From the NCBI RefSeq assembly GCF_014202425.1, contig NZ_JACHGT010000004.1, positions 384,997 through 448,996 of the forward strand: DNA of 64,000 nt, written 5' to 3'. Under the pieces are notes generated by a model that saw only the letters and a program-made list of their open reading frames with translations, searched no databases and was not told the DNA's origin. Shown in pieces: positions 59,215 through 64,000 of the stretch. The number at the start of each line of letters is the position of its first letter. The stretch's first letter is position 1. This DNA comes from Phytomonospora endophytica. Lineage in GTDB: Bacteria > Actinomycetota > Actinomycetes > Mycobacteriales > Micromonosporaceae. A program made the position numbers and the translations under genes.

Positions 59215-59916
59215 ATGGCCGAGGACTTCACCGACGCGCTCGCCCTGCTCTGGGGCCTCAAACCCCCGCCCACGAGGGGCCCGAAAGCCGCGCTCAACCC
59301 CGAACTCATCACCGTCGCGGCCATCGCCGTCGCCGACGAGCAGGGCCTGCCCGCCCTCACCATGCAGGTCGTCGCCGAACGCCTCTCCTTCACCAAGATG
59401 TCCCTCTACCGGCACGTCCCGGGCCGCGCCGAACTCGTCGCGCTCATGGTCGACCACGCCGTCGGTCCCGCCCCCGAACTCGCCCCCTCGGCCTGGCGCC
59501 CCCGCCTGACCGCCTGGGCCGAAGCGCTCTGGCACGTCCTGCTCCGCCACCCCTGGCTCCTCGCCGCCATGGTCGGCCGCCGCCCCCTCGGCCCCAACGA
59601 ACTCGCCTGGACCGACCACGCCGTCGCCGCCCTCGAAGACACCGGCCTCGACGGCGGCGAACGCCTCGACACCGTCTTCACCGTCGCCGGGCACGTCCGC
59701 GGCACCGCCCAGCAGCTCGTCACCCCCGAAGGCACCAGACGCGAGGGCGGCGAGGCCGAACTTGACCGCGCCCTGGCCGTCCTGCTCGACGAGCACCGCG
59801 AGCGCTACCCCGCGCTGACCGCCGCGCTCGCCGTCTCGACGCCCGACCAGGCCCTCGCCTTCGGTCTCGACCGCATCCTCGACGGCGTCGCCGGGCTCAT
59901 CGCGAGTCGCCGCTAG
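59215..59916 (+). CDS. TetR family regulator
   Basis: A 233-residue repressor with an extended N-terminal arm, helix-turn-helix about 30-70 (LTMQVVAERLSFTKMSLYRHV) and a TetR-C C-terminal domain (TVAGHVRGTAQQL, tetracycline-repressor-like size). Divergent from the FAD monooxygenase; controls it and perhaps the rightward FMN reductase and ABC exporter. Confidence 0.9.
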   Translation: MAEDFTDALALLWGLKPPPTRGPKAALNPELITVAAIAVADEQGLPALTMQVVAERLSFTKMSLYRHVPGRAELVALMVDHAVGPAPELAPSAWRPRLTAWAEALWHVLLRHPWLLAAMVGRRPLGPNELAWTDHAVAALEDTGLDGGERLDTVFTVAGHVRGTAQQLVTPEGTRREGGEAELDRALAVLLDEHRERYPALTAALAVSTPDQALAFGLDRILDGVAGLIASRR

Positions 59917-59983
59917 ATCCGGTCTAGCGGAAACCCGTCCGCGTCTCGCGCCTCAAGGGTGAGGATCGAGACGGGAGACGGAG

Positions 59984-60556
59984 ATGAAGGGCTCGCACAC
60001 CACCACCACGACGCTGCGGCTCGCCGTCATCGTGGGCAGCACCCGCGAGGGACGGGCCGGGGAGCCGATCGCCGCGTGGTTCGCCGCGCTGGCCAAGGAC
60101 CACGGCGATTTCACCGTCGACGTCCTCGACCTCGCCGGTTTCGACTTCCCGGCCCGCCTGCCGGGCGAGGCGACGCCGGAGATGGCCCGCTTCACCACCG
60201 CCGTCGACCACGCCGAGGCCTACGTCGTGGTCACGCCCGAGTACAACCGGAGCTTCCCCGCGTCGTTGAAACAGGCCGTCGACTACGGCTACGACGAGTG
60301 GCACGGTAAGCCCGTCGGCTTCGTCTCCTACGGCTACCGCCACCGCGGCCTGTTCGCCGTCGAGCAGCTGCGGACGGTCTACGCCGAGCTGCACACCGTG
60401 ACCGTCCGCGACGGCGTCCACCTCGACCTCCTCGACCCCGACGGCGGTGTGTCGCGACCGGAGGCCGGACAGTCGGCCGCCCGCATGCTCGCCCAGCTCT
60501 CCTGGTGGGGCCACGCCCTGCGCGAGGGCCGGGCCGCCCGCCCCTTCACCTGCTGA
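59984..60556 (+). CDS. NADPH-dependent FMN reductase
   Basis: A 190-residue flavodoxin-like reductase. It shows [19 protein letters not shown] (FMN phosphate loop, about 15-33), [22 protein letters not shown] and [15 protein letters not shown]. Supplies reduced flavin or reduces quinones/azo compounds. GGGAGACGGAG precedes the ATG. Followed by the ABC exporter 22 bases later, probably one transcript. Confidence 0.9.
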   Translation: MKGSHTTTTTLRLAVIVGSTREGRAGEPIAAWFAALAKDHGDFTVDVLDLAGFDFPARLPGEATPEMARFTTAVDHAEAYVVVTPEYNRSFPASLKQAVDYGYDEWHGKPVGFVSYGYRHRGLFAVEQLRTVYAELHTVTVRDGVHLDLLDPDGGVSRPEAGQSAARMLAQLSWWGHALREGRAARPFTC

Positions 60557-60578
60557 AGAGAACCGAAAGGAAAGAACC

Positions 60579-61574
60579 ATGAGCGACCGCGCCAACACCC
60601 TCGCGATAGAAACGAAAGGCCTGGTCAAGACATTCGGCAAGACCAGAGCCGTGGACGGTGTGGACCTGGCCGTCCCCGCGGGGACCGTGTACGGCGTGCT
60701 CGGGCCGAACGGCGCGGGCAAGACCACCGCCGTGCGGGTCCTGGCGACCTTGACGCGACCCGACGGGGGTGAGGCGAGGGTCTTCGGGCACGACGTCGTC
60801 CGCGAAGCCGACACCGTGCGCTCGAAGGTCAGCCTGACCGGCCAGTACGCCTCGGTCGACGAGGACCTGACCGGCCTGGAGAACCTGATCCTGCTGGGCC
60901 GCCTCATCGGGCACCGCAAGGCCGCCGCGAAGCGCCGAGCCGAGCAGCTGCTGGACGCCTTCGGACTCACCGAGGCCGCCGGCCGTCAGGTGAAGAAGTA
61001 CTCCGGCGGGATGCGCCGGCGCGTCGACATCGCCGCCAGCATCATCCGGACACCGGAGGTGCTGTTCCTCGACGAGCCGACCACCGGTCTCGATCCCCGC
61101 AGCCGCAACCAGGTGTGGGACATCGTCCGGATCATCGTCGCGCAGGGCACGACGGTCCTGCTGACGACGCAGTACCTGGACGAGGCCGACAACCTGGCGG
61201 GACGGATCGCCGTCATCGACCACGGCAAGGTCATCGCCGAGGGCACACCCGGCGAGCTGAAGGCCTCCGTCGGGTCGGGGTCGGTGCACGTCCGGCTGCG
61301 CGACGCCGGTCAGCGCGGCGAGGCCGAGCGTGTCCTGTCGGCGAACCTGTCGCTCGGGGTGAACCTCGAAGCCGACCCGGTCGCCCTGACCGCCCGCGTC
61401 GACGGGAACGGCGGGGGAGCCGCGGAGCAGGCCTCGCTGGCGCTGGCCGCGCTGGCCAGGTCGGGCATCACCGTCGACGAGTTCTCCCTCGGCCAGCCGA
61501 GCCTGGACGAGGTCTTCCTGGCCCTCACCGATCACCCCGCCACCGACGACGCCGAGAAGGAGGCCGTGGCATGA
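60579..61574 (+). CDS. Daunorubicin-resistance-type ABC exporter ATPase
   Basis: A 331-residue DrrA-family ATPase. Walker [10 protein letters not shown] (42-50), signature [13 protein letters not shown], Walker [13 protein letters not shown], and the H-loop replaced by the usual TTQYLDEA are visible, followed by a DrrA-type C-terminal domain. GAAAGG before the ATG. Its stop overlaps the permease ATG by 4 bp. Drug or lipid export; substrate unknown. Confidence 0.93.
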   Translation: MSDRANTLAIETKGLVKTFGKTRAVDGVDLAVPAGTVYGVLGPNGAGKTTAVRVLATLTRPDGGEARVFGHDVVREADTVRSKVSLTGQYASVDEDLTGLENLILLGRLIGHRKAAAKRRAEQLLDAFGLTEAAGRQVKKYSGGMRRRVDIAASIIRTPEVLFLDEPTTGLDPRSRNQVWDIVRIIVAQGTTVLLTTQYLDEADNLAGRIAVIDHGKVIAEGTPGELKASVGSGSVHVRLRDAGQRGEAERVLSANLSLGVNLEADPVALTARVDGNGGGAAEQASLALAALARSGITVDEFSLGQPSLDEVFLALTDHPATDDAEKEAVA

Positions 61575-62431
61575 CCACGCAGTCGACGACCACCACCCCC
61601 ACCACAACGTCCTCGGTGTACACGCCGGCCGCCTCGGCGCTCAGTGCCGTCCTGTCGGCCGACGAGCAGCCGTCCCGGCCGAGCGCGCTGGCCGCGTCGA
61701 TCGCCTTCGGCTGGCGCGCGATGCTGAAGATCAAGCACGTCCCGGATCAGCTCTTCGACGTGACCGCGTTCCCGATCATGATGACGCTGATGTTCACCTA
61801 TCTCTTCGGGGGAGCGCTGGCCGGGAACACCACCGACTACCTGCAGTACCTGCTGCCCGGCATCATGGTCATGAGCGTCGTGATGATCACCATGTACACC
61901 GGCGTCGGCGTGAACACCGACATCGAGAAAGGTGTCTTCGACCGCTTCCGGACCCTGCCGATCTGGCGCCCGGCGGCCCTCGTCGGCGCCATCCTCGGCG
62001 ACGTCTTCCGCTACACGATCGCCTCGACGACGATCCTCCTGCTCGGTCTCGCCCTCGGCTTCCGCCCCGGCGGCGGCGTGCTCGGAGTGCTCGCCGGTGT
62101 CGGACTGCTGGTCGCGTTCTCCTTCGCCTTCTCCTGGATCTGGACGATGTTCGGGCTGCTCCTGCGCTCGGAGAAGTCGGTGATGGGCGTGAGCATGATG
62201 GTGCTGTTCCCGATGACGTTCCTGAGCAACGTGTTCGTGCAGCCGGTGACGATGCCGGGCTGGCTGCAGGGCTTCGTCGCGGTCAACCCGGTCGCCCACC
62301 TGGTCGCCGCCGTACGCGGGCTGATGTACGGCGAACCCGACGGGTACGAGATCGGCTGGACACTGATCTCGGGCGGCGCGATCCTGCTCGTCTTCGGTGC
62401 ACTGACGATGCGGCTCTACAACCGGAAGTGA
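61571..62431 (+). CDS. DrrB-type ABC-2 transporter permease
   Basis: A 286-residue membrane protein with a Thr/Ser-rich N-terminal tail of about 35 residues, then six transmembrane helices of ABC-2 permease type ([48 protein letters not shown] loop, [16 protein letters not shown]). Partner of the ATPase encoded just upstream. Last gene before a strong terminator and a gene-free tract. Confidence 0.92.
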   Translation: MTTQSTTTTPTTTSSVYTPAASALSAVLSADEQPSRPSALAASIAFGWRAMLKIKHVPDQLFDVTAFPIMMTLMFTYLFGGALAGNTTDYLQYLLPGIMVMSVVMITMYTGVGVNTDIEKGVFDRFRTLPIWRPAALVGAILGDVFRYTIASTTILLLGLALGFRPGGGVLGVLAGVGLLVAFSFAFSWIWTMFGLLLRSEKSVMGVSMMVLFPMTFLSNVFVQPVTMPGWLQGFVAVNPVAHLVAAVRGLMYGEPDGYEIGWTLISGGAILLVFGALTMRLYNRK

Positions 62432-62458
62432 TGTGAGGACAGGGGGACAGGGGCGACA

Positions 62459-62494
62459 CGACGGGCCGGCTGGGGGGAGCCGGCCCGTCGTTTT
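62459..62494 (+). terminator. Rho-independent terminator after the ABC exporter
   Basis: A 13-bp perfect stem (62459-62471 / 62478-62490) with a six-G loop is followed by TTTT (62491-62494). It begins 28 bases beyond the permease stop and is the clearest terminator in the window. Confidence 0.85.
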
Positions 62495-63198
62495 GGGTGC
62501 CCGTGCCCGTCCGCGGATCTCGCGTGCCCGCTCCCACGCTCATCCCTGCGCCCTGACTTCCGCTCGCATCCCCGGGCCCGCCATCACCTCCGCTCCTGCT
62601 CCCACGGCTGCTCGCCTACCCACCCACCCGGCCGGCCGGTGGCGGCTCGGCTTCGGTTGCGCGGACCGGGATGCCGCGCTCGCGCAGGGAGCCCAGCGCC
62701 GCGTTGGGCTCGCCGCAGGCGAACGCGCGGCTCGTCGACCGCCGCTCGCGGCCGGAACACCGTCTGCTTCCCAGGCGGGTACGGCCGTGGTGGCGACGAG
62801 CGCACGTCGACGACCTCGCACGCGCGAGGACAGGGGTCCCGCGCGGGTTTCGCCGGGGCGAGTTCGCTCGCCGTGGCTCGGCGCCGCCGTCTGCCGCAGC
62901 CTTCAGCCCGCCGCAGGACGCGATCAGCGGACTCAGGGGCTGCGTCGACGCGACCGGCCATGGCGGTTGGATCTCACCGCGAAGGCAAGGACCCCGCGCA
63001 TGGCTCTCGCCGGGGTGTCGGGCTCGGCTTCCCGGCCTCGCCGGGCTCCGGCGTCGCGATCAGACGTGGTCTGGTTCCCGGCGGCCTCGCCCAAGCGGCG
63101 AAGGTCGCGGCGGTTCGGGTTCACCGGCGAAGAGCGATCCAGCGCGTTGGCCTCCGCGCGGGCGAGCCTGCGGCGAGTCCGTTGTCCGCAGTCCGCGA

Positions 63199-63307
63199 GG
63201 CCGCGACGGCGCTCGCCCGGGCCGGAACCGGGCAGCGAAGCCATGATGCTGGGCCGTGCCCAGATCCGCTGCCTCCGGAAGCCTCCCATCGTCGCGAGCC
63301 ATCTGCG
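63199..63307. repeat. Imperfect 109-bp repeat, copy 1 (copy 2 at 63628-63736)
   Basis: Two nearly identical 109-bp blocks are offset by 429 bases. They share CCGGAACCGGGCAGCGAAGC, then GATGCTGGGCCGT and the sequence GGAAGCCTCCCATCGTCGCG, with scattered single-base differences that indicate age. Confidence 0.75.
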
Positions 63308-63505
63308 TGAGGGTGCAACGCCCTCGCGCGCCTGCGGCGCGTTACTCGCGCGAGTGTGCAAGGGCCTGCGGTTCGCCGCCGTGCGTTGTCTGCGCGAGGG
63401 CGCATGCGCCTTGGGCACTGCCGTGAGTTGTCTGCGTGAGGGTGCAACGCCCTCGCGCGCCTGCGGCGCGTTACTCGCGCGAGTGTGCAAGGGCCTGCGG
63501 TTCGC
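63302..63505. repeat. Direct repeat of 75 bp, 129-bp offset
   Basis: 63302-63376 and 63431-63505 are identical, separated by 54 bases that hold a shorter degenerate copy of the same module. Confidence 0.85.
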
Positions 63506-63795
63506 TGCCGCGAGTCGCCTGCGGAGGCTGCACGTAGCCCGGCGCATCCGCCGCGAGCCACGACCGTGCTCGTCCTGGCCTCCCGGTCCCCGCGCGGAGC
63601 GAGCCTCCGGCGAGTGCGCCGCTCGCGGGCCGCGACAGCGCTCGCCCAGGCCGGAACCGGGCAGCGAAGCCGTGATGCTGGGCCGTACCTAGATCCGCTG
63701 CCGCCGGAAGCCTCCCATCGTCGCGAGTCATCTGCGGGAAGCTGCCAGCGTCTCCGCGCACTCGCGGCGAGTTACCTGCGTGGGCCCTCAAGCCT

Positions 63796-64000
63796 CCGCC
63801 CGCCTGCCGCAGGCCCTCGTGTCTGTCCGCCGTGAGCTGTCGCCGCTAGCCTCAGGTGCCTGGGCCGCCTGCCACGTGTACCTGCGCGGGCCTTCACGCC
63901 CTCGCCCGCCCGCCTGCCGCAGGCCCTCGTGTCTGTCCGCCGTGAGCTGTCGCCGCTAGCCTCAGGTGCCTGGGCCGCCTGCCACGTGTACCTGCGCGGG
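63796..64000. repeat. Tandem repeat, 110-bp period
   Basis: 63796-63890 is repeated exactly at 63906-64000 and the second copy reaches the window edge, so more units may follow. Confidence 0.85.

Larger units (their letters stand above)
62500..64000. repeat. Gene-free repeat-rich tract with degenerate modules
   Basis: No ORF here shows a family, ribosome site or normal codon pattern, though several stay open on both strands. A degenerate module of about 30 bases (core GAGT-N3-CTGCG, followed by G-rich and GCC-ending sequence) recurs at 63291-63322, 63381-63410, 63421-63451, 63508-63539, 63720-63750, 63766-63795, 63871-63900 and 63981-64000. The tract runs off the window. Confidence 0.6.

Noticed and set aside
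63302..63505. CRISPR-like direct repeats
   Set aside because: Only two 75-bp identical units, irregular spacing, and no spacer-like unique segments or cas genes.
62433..63692. 419-codon rightward frame in the 3' tract, and leftward frames opposite it
   Set aside because: Starts inside the terminator of the ABC operon, consists of Arg/Ala/Pro repeats from the DNA repeats, and lacks a family or ribosome site.

Overview
The window comes from a very GC-rich, densely packed genome with many GTG/TTG starts and 1-4 bp start/stop overlaps. Several families point to an actinomycete: a CmtR-type metal sensor, mycothiol-type DinB/maleylpyruvate isomerase-like enzyme, a DUF3516 helicase, an AfsR/SARP regulator, ECF41 and SigE-family sigma factors, and Ku with a stand-alone ATP ligase. 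I cannot name the genus; the sequence looks chromosomal. No rRNA, tRNA, CRISPR array, insertion sequence or phage module was seen.

Layout. 1-4.3 kb: end of an ABC exporter (FtsX permease), a CmtR/CDF heavy-metal pair and an NlpC-like protein. 4.6-10.1 kb: a single-chain biotin carboxylase of eukaryotic-ACC layout. 10.3-16.2 kb: oleate hydratase, then an MFS exporter/TetR operon divergent from an FAD monooxygenase/TetR operon, with two distinct operator sets between them. 16.3-24.4 kb: HEAT-repeat protein, DMT transporter, YCII and VOC small enzymes, an HxlR-SCP2 regulator, a Tet(M)-like ribosomal protection GTPase and an MDR reductase. 24.5-34.7 kb: an AfsR-like SARP regulator with candidate heptamer operators, hydrolases, a DinB-like gene behind a perfect SOS-type box, GNAT, a second HxlR-SCP2 paralogue, DUF4240, a secreted LamG-like protein and a beta-lactamase-fold hydrolase.

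34.7-39.7 kb: a LAL-type LuxR regulator in operon with a serine hydrolase, then an ECF sigma operon starting with a 29-residue membrane peptide. 39.8-45.4 kb: a DNA-repair/RNA section with LigC-like ligase and Ku divergent, a six-cysteine mini-protein, DUF3516 helicase and TrmB. 45.4-56.5 kb: phosphotransferase, GH71 alpha-1,3-glucanase, an ECF41 sigma/epimerase operon with a recognisable ECF41 promoter, a frameshifted ACC-deaminase-like gene, and a SigE-family sigma with its membrane partner. 56.5-62.4 kb: CopZ behind a CsoR-like site, zinc alcohol dehydrogenase, FAD monooxygenase divergent from TetR, FMN reductase and a DrrAB-type ABC exporter ending in a strong terminator.

62.5-64.0 kb holds no gene I can support. 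It is a repeat-rich tract with tandem and dispersed copies of a degenerate module.

Functionally the window is a patchwork of detoxification and export modules, each next to its own regulator, with lipid metabolism, end-joining repair and secreted polysaccharide degradation genes between them. No single large biosynthetic cluster is present.
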